From positions 129,001-193,000 of the forward strand of contig OX419756.1 in NCBI GenBank assembly GCA_948567375.1: 64,000 nt of DNA, written 5' to 3'. Below, piece by piece: positions 56,021 to 64,000 of this stretch. A model generated the notes under the pieces. It searched no databases and was not told the DNA's origin. It was given only the letters and a program-made list of their open reading frames with translations. Numbering within the stretch: position 1 is the first letter of the stretch; every line of letters begins with the position of its first letter. The position numbers and the translations under genes are program-made. The DNA is from Lunularia cruciata (lineage: Eukaryota > Streptophyta > Marchantiopsida > Lunulariales > Lunulariaceae).

Positions 56021-57945
56021 ATGGCAAAGAAGGTCACACACGCTCTAGCAGTGCAAAGTTTTGCAATTCGTAGGCTGGACAGTGTAGCAAGGGTTTAGGG
56101 TCTTGAATAGACTTTGTATTACTTTCTTAGCATGGAACTGGAATTTCAATTTCCCAAGAGTCATGGCAGAGATAGCTGCCAATAATTGCAAGGAAGGCCT
56201 TAAAGTCAAGGGGAAGAGAGGAAATCCGGCTTGATGGACTGAGTTGGATTAGAGGTTAGTGTTGGGAAAGAAAGCAGAAGAACCGACAAAGATCACCTTC
56301 TATTGGAAGTGTGATGTTGCAAAGGAGACGGCGGACATAAAAAAAAATTTCTTTGCTCCGCGCACAACAAATGGTTACAAGGTGGAGTCTTATTGGGACC
56401 CGATTAAACAAAGTATCATGGGGACAATAATGGCCATGTTCAAACCAAAACGAACAACTTATGTGAACATGCAGCAGGCAGTCTTTTTCCACCAGATGTT
56501 TGCAGGAGTGAAGGTGAACTGGCAAAGTGTTTTCACCAACGAACAAGGCAGATGGTGGTCAATTGGAGGACAAAATTGCCTCCACATTATTTTGCACCAT
56601 TTGCAGCACACTTCTACTTCGGGTTGAACTTGATGACAGCAGAGGAGAGGTGTCACATGGTGTCGCATTTCCATCTTGATTTGAGATGGGAAGCGGATGA
56701 AGAAGAGCAACAATACATAGCACACCTATGAGCCAGTGATGATCACTTCTTGAGGACAGGACGACGGAAGATGGAAGAAGTCACAAGCCCAAGGAAGAAG
56801 AAGAGCAATAAACCCAAAGAAGCAAAGTCACCTCTAGCACAAAGGAAGACCCGAAGACTGGTTTTGTGGAGTAAGAAGATGGTGAAAGAAGCACCATCAG
56901 AAACCGAGTCTGAAGGGGAGACAGAGTTTCAAGGAGAGGACTCATAAGAAGACAAAATCACTTTACAAAGTGAGGAATCTGGAAGCGAGAGTGAGGGTAA
57001 ACACAAGGTTCAGCAATCGGTTGGAGTGGATGAAGCTTGTCATGCAATGATTGACAGTGTACTAGGAAAGATGAATCATTGTGTAGCGCTCGTTGTGGAA
57101 GAGAAGGGAGCTGAAAGACAAAAGGTGTACCCTGCGAGGCCAAGTTCAGTAGGTAAGGAAGAAGGAAGCTCAGAAGCAGTGTCTCTGAAGATACAAAGAT
57201 TGTGACTTTGGCAGAAGGAGCCAATAGAATAGGTGAAGTACAAAGATGGGGCCGAAGATGAAGAGAACTTTGGCAGAATATAGTATCTATCAAAGGTCGT
57301 CACTTCATTGTTGGAATTGTTGAAGGAGCACCAGAAGGTACTTTCCCAAGATCATATGAAGGTGACAAATGAGTTGCAGGTGGTGAAGTATCTGCTTGTT
57401 GAAGTGAAGGGTTTGTAGGAGCATGTAATCCAAAGAGACGAGGAAGTTGAAGAACATATGAAGGTGACAAATGAGTTGCAGGTGGTGAAGTATCTGCTTG
57501 TTGAAGTGAAGGGTTTGTAGGAGCATGTAATCCAAAGAGACAAGGAAGTTGAAGAACTTCAGGTGGATGCAGTCTTGAAGAAGAAGACTTTTGAGAAGTT
57601 GCAAGAGGTAAGGAAATCCAAAAGCAAGTTGAAGAATTGAAAGAGTAGGAAATGTTGCTGACCAAGATGAAAGAGGAGGTCAATGATATGCACATCAAGA
57701 GTATATATGTGAAGGCAATGGCCGCAATAATGGAGCAAGAGTTAGAAGCCTTGCAAAAGAGTGCAGCCGTGAAGGATCAAGCATGGCAAAGAGAGTTGCA
57801 ATCATGCATTGAGAAGAAGAAAGATTGCGCAAGCTGGTACAAAGTGCTGAGTTATAGAGTTCTCAGTATGCGGAGGAGAAGAAGATGCTTGCTGCTGAGT
57901 ATGAAGATGAGTTGAAGATGTACCGCAAAGAGTTGAAGGCAGAGC
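56021..57945 (+). pseudogene. LTR-ORF of L13 (subfamily I)
   Basis: It opens MAKKVTHALAVQSFAIRRLDSVARV at 56021. The 122-residue ORF at 56259-56627 carries ITFYWKCDVAKETADIKKNFFAPRTTNGYKVESYWDPIKQS and TTYVNMQQAVFFHQMFAGVKVNW. The basic/acidic linker is at 56750-56947 and the coiled coil at 57652-57945 (MKEEVNDMHIKSIYVKAM, MEQELEALQKS). NPARW has the same TGA at R as L1. A 102-bp duplication lies at 57353-57556. Confidence 0.62.
57353..57556. repeat. 102-bp tandem duplication in L13
   Basis: Units 57353-57454 and 57455-57556 begin CATATGAAGGTGAC and differ at very few positions (GAGACGAGG against GAGACAAGG). The length is 34 codons, so the coiled-coil frame is preserved across the repeat. 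A TAG in each unit shows that the stop existed before the duplication. Confidence 0.88.
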
Positions 57946-58624
57946 TATGAGCCGGCCTGTCTCTCACTCAAGATGAACCTCTGATGGTTATTATGGTAGC
58001 GCACCATGGACTAAGAAGGCAAGGAACCCCAACTCCATCATACTCCTCCAAGGCTAACACTCCAAGACTCAAGACATTGCTCACTAGAGAACTCAATGAG
58101 AGAGAGATAGTTGCAAACGAAAGGATGATGAGTACCTCCTCACCCCTTGTTTATATACTTGTGAAATAGTTACGTACCAAAGTTACTAATTACCGTAGTA
58201 ACTCAAGTTACTAGACTAAAAGTCAAGTAAAGTCAAAAAGTAGAAAGGAATATCCATTCACATGGGCATATTCCCCTTATCTTGACCCAACCACTAAAGC
58301 AAGGATTCCTTCACATGGGCTATCCTTGGACTAAAGAAGAATCCAAAACAAAAAGGCTTGCGGGCCCAAGAGTTCTCAACTCTTTCCCCAAAGCCAAACA
58401 CCTAGGAATAATACCAAGTCAACACACTAAAATCCAAAATAGTGGTGCTCATCTTTTCTACTTCCTCTAAAGTAAGGTCCCATCTATCTTAGCTATGACT
58501 AACTTTAGCTAACCATGACTAATATAGAACCATCCTTTATCTCTATATAAATAATATCTCTTAAGTACTTGTAATACCAAGCTAAATATCACAATACCAC
58601 ACACATGCACAAATGGGTGTTACA
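57946..58624 (-). repeat. LTR-F, 3-prime LTR of F2
   Basis: It starts TGTAACACCC (58624) and ends GGCTCATA (57946), 679 bp. It is slightly shorter than other copies because about 14 bp are missing near 58278. The TATA box TATATAA is at 58151-58157 (minus). On the internal side it abuts CCGGGGGTAAA, a clear polypurine tract. Confidence 0.9.
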
Positions 58625-58635
58625 TTTACCCCCGG
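58625..58635 (-). promoter_or_regulatory. Polypurine tract of F2
   Basis: CCGGGGGTAAA on the minus strand lies directly before the TGTAACACCC start of the 3-prime LTR. The F1 equivalent at 2547-2557 reads CCGGGAGTAAA. Confidence 0.9.
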
Positions 58636-58672
58636 ACTAAGTTTTCACTTTGTCCTCAAAGTGAAGGTCTCT

Positions 58673-61600
58673 CTACCTTCTATGGTACATCTTCAACTTA
58701 TCATGGTTAATCCTATCAAAGTATCTTCCTCCCAACTCCTTGAGATCATAGGTGTAATTGCCCCACACCTTCTCCACTATGAAAGGTCCAAAGTACTTAG
58801 GCAAAAACTTCTTTTGCACTCTCTTGAATCGAATGGAATCAAACAACATTACCCAATCACCTTCTTTGAAAGGCTCCACCTTCTTCTTGTCTTGCCTCTT
58901 ATCATAGCTCTCCTTTTGTTTCCTTTGGGCTTGCTCCACTCGAACCATAGCAACTGCTCTTGCCTCTTCCAACTCCATGAGTTGATCCTTCCTTGACTTC
59001 TCTGCATCACCTCCTTGTGCTTTCTTCAATCTCCTATGAATGCTTTGGAAGGTAGGAAGATCAAAGTGAATAGGTAAGGTAGACTCAATACCATACACCA
59101 ATTGAAATGGAGAATATCCAGTGGAAGTTTTCATGGTTGTCCTATACTCCCACAAAACTGCATGAATCCTCTTGTCCCAATGATGTTTAGCCCCCTCCAT
59201 TTCTGCATCTTTGGCCAACATCATGCACAAGGTCTAATTGGTTCTCTCTGCCAAGCCATTGGAATTTGGCTTATAGGATGTAGTTACTCTATGTGTGATA
59301 GAGAAATGTCGTAGCATGGCTGTAGTAATGCTTCCTGTAAACTCTCCTCCTCTATCAGAAACCAACTCCAAAGGGCATCCAAACCTAGTGATAATGCGTT
59401 CATAAAGAAATCTACCCACTTCATCTTCATTCTTGTCCCTCAATGGTCTAGCCTCAACCCACTTGGTAAGGTAATTAGTAACTACTACAATGTACAGATT
59501 GTTCCTTGGGGTTCTATTGAGAGGACCTACAAAATCAATTCCCCACTTCTCAAAAGTTCCTAGCAATGGAATTGATCTAAGTGGTGGAGTGGATGTAGAC
59601 TTTCTAGCAAAAGCTTGATAAACATGACAAGTTTTGCAATAATCAAGACAATCCTTGAAAATCCCTTTCCAATGGTAACCTGCATCTAGAATCTTGAAAG
59701 CAGTCACCTTTCCTGCAAAGTGTCCTCCACATACTAAACCTTCATGAAACTCCTTTATGAGTAGGATAGACTCTTCCTTACCCACTGCTCTTCGAAGTAG
59801 ACCATCTGCTCCTTGGTGAAAAAGAATATCCTCCACCATTGTGTAAGGTCTAGATCTTGCTGCAAGGGCCTTCCTCTCCCTAGCATGCATCCCTTCTGGA
59901 TAGTTACCTTTTGTCACAAAATCCACAATCTCCTTGTACTCCATTGGAACCTCTTGAGTGACTGAGATTGTCATGAGCTCTTCATCCGGGAAGGAATCAT
60001 CCACTGGCTCATCTCCATCATGATCATAGGCTCTAGATAATAAATCAGCATTTGCATGTTTCTTTCCTGGCCTATCTTCAATGGTGTAGTCATACTCAGA
60101 CAAGAGTATCATCCACCTTGCTAGTCTCCCTTCAACATTAGGCTTGTTGAAGATGTACTTCAAAGCCTTGTGATCCGTGACAATGGTGGCTTTCCCTCCA
60201 ATCAAGAAGTGTCTAAACTTCTTGAGACCAAAGATCACTGCCAACCCTTCTCTCTCCGTGACAGAGTAGTTCTTCTCTGCTGAAACCATCTGCCTACTAG
60301 CATAAGCTATTGGATGATCATGCCCATCTTGGTCTAATTGAATAAGAGTGCATCCTATAGCTACATTAGAAGCATCAGTGTAGAGGATGAAAGGTTTACT
60401 CCAATCAGGTTTAGCAAGAATTGGAGCTACAACAAGGGATTGCTTGAGCTCCTCAAAAGCTTTGAGAGCCTCCTTGTCTTCCAAAATCACCATGTAATCT
60501 ACACCCTTCTTCATGTAGATGGTCAATGCATAAGCCTTGTTGGAAAATGAGAAGATGAACCTCCTATAGTACCCAACCATCCCCAAGAATTGGCGTAACT
60601 TTGTCAAGCTTGAAGGGAATGGAAGGTCTGAGATTTGCCTCACCTTCTTAGGATCAACTGCTATTCCATCCTTGGAGATGATATGCCCCAAAATTAGACC
60701 TTCTCCACATCCAAAAATGCACTTCTCTGGGTTGAGTGATGCATTTGCCTCATCCAAGCGTTGCAAGACTTTGATTAGGTGCTCAAAGTGCTCCTCCTTG
60801 CTCCCATAGACACAAAAGTCATCAATGAAATCTCTCACAAATTTCCCAATGAAAGGTTCAAATACCTTGTTCATGAACCATTGGAATGTGGCTAGAGCAT
60901 TGCAAAGCCCAAAAGGCATGACCTTGAAAGCATAAGTTCCCCAAGGTGTGGTGAATGTGGTGAGCTGTTGATGCTCTGGTGCAATCTTGATTTGGTTATA
61001 TCCACTATAACCATCTCCAAAACTGTACCTCTCATGACCTGCAACCTCCTCCAAGATCTCATCAATGAATGGCAATGGGTAGTAGTCCTTCTTGGTAACA
61101 GCATTGAGCTTCTTGTAATCCACACATACCCGAAGCTTGCCATTCTTTTTCTTCACAATGACAATTGGAGACACCCATTTTGAATTCTCCACCTCAAAGA
61201 TAAATCCAGCCTCCTTGAGCTTATCAATCTCCTCCTTCACAACCAAAGATATTGGTGGGCTAATGCGATGTTGCTTTTGCCGGATTGGTCTTGCATGTGA
61301 CTCCACCTCTATCTTGTGCTCCTCCAAGGTGACTTCCTTCAAATCCTTGTAACTAAAAGCAAACACATGGATGAACTTGCGGAAAATCTCCTCAAATCTC
61401 ACCTTCTCCTCCTTGGTAACATTTGGGCCATACTTGAGGGTAGATAACCTTCTCTCTACCTCCTCAAGTGTCAATGGTGATTTATCTGGGTCCTTCAAAA
61501 CCTCTGGCTTAGGTGCAAAATCCATAGCACACAAAGGATACACATCTGAATCAGATTCAGATTCATCCTCCTCCGTGGAAGTCTCCTCTTCCATGCTTGT

Positions 61601-62764
61601 GTCCACACTTGAAGCTCCTTCTTCAGAATCTGATTTCCAATAATCAGAAGATGGTGTATCTGAATGTGAAGTGTTGGTGGTGTTAGTCACAGGAATAGTG
61701 ACTCTATGGTTTGATGGCCCAATCCTCAAGTACCCTTTGTGCCATCGATCAGTTGTGCGTGCTGCTCTCAACCATGGCCTCCCAAGAAGTAAGTCATAGC
61801 TTGCATCCTTCAAGACTTGGAAAGTCATGAGATTTTGAACTCCCATAACTGAAACTACCACCTTATCCATCACCCCTACTGGTCGAACTTGTTGCTTGTT
61901 TGCCATGCTCACCACAAATGTTGAAGGTCTTGAGGGTATCATACCTAACTTCTTCATCAACCTTTCTGACATGGCATTCACTGCTGATCCTCCATCAACC
62001 AATGCATCTTTGATGTTGTGACCATTCACTCTCACATCAATCTTGGAGGCATATTCACAAGCTTCCCATGGTGCTGGCTTGGCATCCACCACCCCCATTG
62101 ATATTGGAACTTTTGCCTTCTTCTTCTTCTTGCTCCTTGTAGAACTCAAACCACCTCTAAGCTCCTTTCTCAAGGTAGGGTTCAAAGCAATTAATTGGCC
62201 CACTGTGATGTTAGCCTTGTGACTACCAACATCCTCCAACACATTGTAGTTCCATTGTTGCTTTGAGATCAAGAAGTCCTCCATCCCCAACTTCTTCCTT
62301 GGAGTCTTTGTTGTTGATGGTGTTGAGGTGCGAGTGCTCCTAGTAGACATAGGAGTATCCTTGCTTGAAGTAAATCCTTGAGAAGAGTGAACATCCTCTA
62401 CAAAACGAGCTCTCTTCTTCTCTTGTGCCAAAAGCTCCAAATTAAGACCCTTGGAGTTTGAGCACTCTCCCTTCTCATACTTGCTCTCAACCACATCTAT
62501 GGATGCTATCCCCTTACCTTTGTTGGGATTAGGAGCCACTTGGGTTTCACTACCTCCCTCTTTCCCTCTATTGGCTCCCTCATAACCCCTTCCTCCATGG
62601 TAAGTGGAATTTGGGCAATTCCTTTGGATATGGCCTCTTCCTCCACAACCAAAACAATTTCTATCATTGAAATTGTTGGCTGGTTGGCCTCCTCTATATG
62701 GATAGTTTCCATAACTCCTAGGCCCTCTCCCTACATTCTGATCCATCTCTCTCTCTTCTCCCAT
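58673..62764 (-). CDS. F2 pol: nucleocapsid, protease, RT, RNase H, integrase (one TAG)
   Basis: The 1176-codon frame 62764-59234 continues in the same frame from 59233 to 58673 after a single TAG (59236-59234), where F1 has CAG. Domains by residue: zinc knuckle CFGCGGRGHIQRNC (37-50); protease ALVDGGSAVNAM (D257); RT from about 510, with MPFGLCNALATFQ and RDFIDDFCVYG (D648, D649); RNase H YTDAS (D797) and TDHK (D864); integrase finger H1007, H1015, C1043, C1046; catalytic D1077, D1137 and E1173 with 35 residues between the last two; C-terminal domain with EGDWVMLFDSIRFKR after the TAG, ending KMYHRR. No chromodomain. By its RT/integrase style it is a Tat/Athila-like Ty3/gypsy polyprotein. 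Confidence 0.9.
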
Positions 62765-62799
62765 AGTTGCACCACATTGATCTTGAGATCCGCAAGTTG

Positions 62800-63634
62800 T
62801 TATGTGATGGTTTGGAGTGGATCTTTTGGTGGAGGTGCAAGAACTGGAGCAACTACTATTTGTGGTGCAACCCTTGTCACCAAAGTATCAGAAGTTCCAC
62901 CATACTTGTAGCCTTGAGGAAGATGCACAACCTCCTTCACCACCAAATCACTCTCATCCCCTTCCAAACTCTCCTCCATACGAATTGCGATCTTGATAGC
63001 TTCAACCTTGGAAGAAGGTTTCTCATATCTCACCTTGCTTCTAATTTGTGGTCTCAATCCTCCCACAAAATTCTTGGTGAGCATGGCCCCTATGCCAATC
63101 ATTGTAGTCTCCACATCATCCCCACCCTTCCTCAACACTATGCAAAATCTGGACTCCAACTTTTCCACTCTTTCCATGTCTCCCTACTACACAGATATGC
63201 TTTCCAATCAGGCCAAGGTCATTCCACACCAGACATTCGACCTTGTCCGACACTCATTGATGGCACAGAGGAATATTGTAAAAGACCGAAACCGAGGAGA
63301 GAAATTCCACATAGACCCTCACTTTCTCTCCATCTCCTTGCTTGAGAAATGTAACCTCACTCATCAATCTCTCATAACTCTCATTAGGAAGAAAGTTCTC
63401 AATGAGTGTTGAAGTCAAAGTCTCCCAAGACTCCTCTTCCCCCTCTCTCCTCTCTCTCTTTTGGTATTCTGACTCATACCATGTAAGTGCTGCATCCTCA
63501 AAGAAATCTGGTAATAATGAGGCCCACTCATTCTTCCTCCTCTCATTGTTTCCTATGCAAGCTCTCTTGAAGTCTCTCACAAAGGCCTCCACATCTTCTC
63601 CATCCTTGCCAAAGAAAACCGGAAGTTTCCCCAT
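62800..63634 (-). pseudogene. F2 gag (capsid), interrupted by a 128-bp insert
   Basis: It opens MGKLPVFFGKDGEDVEAFVRDFKRA at 63634 and has the retrotransposon gag signature ALTWYESEYQ, FLPNESYERLMSEVTFLKQGDGEKVRVYVE. After the insert (63177-63304) it resumes at RVEKLESRFC, MLTKNFVGGLRPQIRSKVRYE, and stops at TAA 62800-62802, where CAA would continue into QLADLKINVVQL. A one-base shift before 62764 is then needed to reach the zinc-knuckle frame. Gag would form the virus-like particle. Confidence 0.82.
63177..63304 (+). mobile_element. 128-bp chromovirus integrase/chromodomain-linker fragment inserted in gag
   Basis: The plus-strand reading VSLLHRYAFQSGQGHSTPDI and RPCPTLIDGTEEY matches the region just before the chromodomain at 38165-38265, to about position 63275. 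The last 29 bp are unrelated. TTCCA flanks the insert on both sides (63172-63176 and 63305-63309). Removing the insert and one TTCCA restores the gag frame exactly (VYVE joined to RVEK). Confidence 0.8.
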
Positions 63635-63867
63635 CTTAACCCCTCACTATCTTTCTTTTCTCTCAATTTTTTTTCTCTTTTCTTTTCTCTCACTCTATTA
63701 CTAATAGAGTATATACATGACTAACACCATCTGAGAATAATCCACTCTAGGGAGCACAAAAGGTTCAGGTTGCTCCAAGATTTCTATAGCAACATCAAAT
63801 CCTAGAGTGCATATTAATCTAACTCTCATGGATAGTTTATCCATAAGTTGAAAGATTATCTCCATCA
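63635..63867 (-). other. F2 leader upstream of gag
   Basis: A purine-rich non-coding stretch on the minus strand (GAGAGAAAAGAAAAGAG) contains a short palindrome CTCTATTAGTAATAGAG at 63696-63712 and leads to the gag start. No splice site or frameshift signal can be asserted. Confidence 0.5.
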
Positions 63868-64000
63868 CTAATCTTGAGAACTAGCTGATGAAGGTGGTAG
63901 TATTTCTGTAGCTGTACTAAGACTCTCTCCAAGATCCTTCACCAAAGTTTCCAAAAGTGCTTTTACTCCACTACACTCATGTCCTTTTGGAAGTCCTTCA
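63868..64000 (-). CDS. Possible upstream ORF in the F2 leader (partial, at least 43 codons)
   Basis: An open minus-strand frame enters from the right edge and reads EGLPKGHECSGVKALLETLVKDLGESL, STATEILPPSSASSQD, stopping at TAG 63868-63870. It lies ahead of gag on the same strand. Some large Tat-lineage elements have an extra ORF upstream of gag, so this could be its C-terminus. With so little visible it could also be chance. Confidence 0.3.
   Translation of the reverse strand, partial: EGLPKGHECSGVKALLETLVKDLGESLSTATEILPPSSASSQD

Larger units (their letters stand above)
55454..57945 (+). repeat. Family E giant LTR, copy L13 (subfamily I, interrupted by F2)
   Basis: It starts TGTGGTGCACACA at 55454 and runs to 57945 inside the coiled-coil coding part (ELKMYRKELKAEL), where the 3-prime LTR of F2 begins. 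The rest of L13 should lie beyond the right edge, after F2. Candidate target bases AGAGC are at 57941-57945. Confidence 0.85.
57946..64000 (-). mobile_element. Family F Ty3/gypsy element F2 (minus strand, nearly intact, runs off the edge)
   Basis: In minus-strand order: leader with a possible upstream ORF (64000-63635), gag (63634-62800), nucleocapsid-protease-RT-RNase H-integrase (62764-58673), polypurine tract (58625-58635) and 3-prime LTR (58624-57946). The 5-prime LTR must lie right of the window. Lesions are few: a 128-bp insert and one stop/frameshift in gag, and one TAG in integrase. It inserted into LTR L13. Confidence 0.9.

Noticed and set aside
59234-59236. Programmed stop readthrough between two integrase parts in F2
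   Set aside because: F1 has CAG at this codon, and a stop within the integrase, just after the catalytic glutamate, makes no sense as gag-pol control. A point mutation is simpler.
1-64000. CRISPR array, tRNA, rRNA or bacterial features
   Set aside because: No regularly spaced short repeats, no cloverleaf or rRNA core motifs were noticed; the repeats present are LTRs and local duplications.

Overview
The window reads as TE-dominated heterochromatin of a land plant with a very large genome. The gag-pol lineages (Tat/Athila-like Ty3/gypsy, chromovirus) are plant ones. A gymnosperm or fern is my guess, but nothing visible fixes the species. I find no host gene, rRNA, tRNA or CRISPR array. Almost every base belongs to nested, mostly broken LTR retrotransposons, so this is a graveyard of insertions rather than a set of cooperating genes.

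Family E (my label) dominates. It is a Tat-like Ty3/gypsy element whose LTRs are unusually long (about 3.7-3.8 kb, TGTGGTACCC to GGTTGTCACA). Each LTR carries a sense-oriented coding region of roughly 780-810 codons, here called the LTR-ORF: an N-terminal globular-looking domain, an acidic/lysine-rich linker, a long coiled coil and a conserved C-terminus ending near DIGSD. The LTR identity is supported in two ways: the sequence starts directly after the integrase stop and polypurine tract in three elements (E1, E2, E3), and three solo copies have perfect 5-bp target-site duplications (TGATC, ATGGT, CTTGT). Thirteen LTR copies (L1-L13) plus one rearranged short copy cover about 37 kb, near 58% of the window. 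They fall into subfamily I (L1, L2, L6, L7, L13), subfamily II (L3, L4, L5, L8-L11) and a short subfamily III of about 1.9 kb lacking most of the ORF (L12 and a piece inside L2).

Layout: 1-1.5 kb LTR L1; 1.5-1.9 kb family E protease fragment; 1.9-7.2 kb family F element F1 (minus) with solo L2 inside; 7.2-11 kb L3; 11-13.3 kb pol remnant D, whose integrase ends in a PHD finger; 13.3-17 kb L4; 17-17.4 kb fragment of another gypsy RT; 17.4-25.4 kb element E1 (minus) with a solo LTR-F inside; 25.4-29.1 kb L6; 29.1-38 kb element E2 (plus) with 3-prime LTR L7; 38-39.3 kb chromovirus chromodomain end plus LTR-C; 39.3-44.2 kb E3 (minus); 44.2-46.9 kb L9 and L10; 46.9-47.6 kb inverted LTR-C; 47.9-52.4 kb LTR-F split by solo L11; 52.4-55.5 kb pyrimidine-rich degenerate sequence split by solo L12; 55.5-57.9 kb L13; 57.9-64 kb element F2 (minus), nearly intact, running off the right edge.

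The best candidate for an undescribed system is the giant LTR with its own large coiled-coil gene. Depending on which TATA-like motif is used, the ORF lies in U3 (reminiscent of the U3-encoded ORF of mouse mammary tumour virus) or in the transcribed leader. The PHD-finger integrase and a 128-bp chromovirus fragment inside the F2 gag are further oddities.
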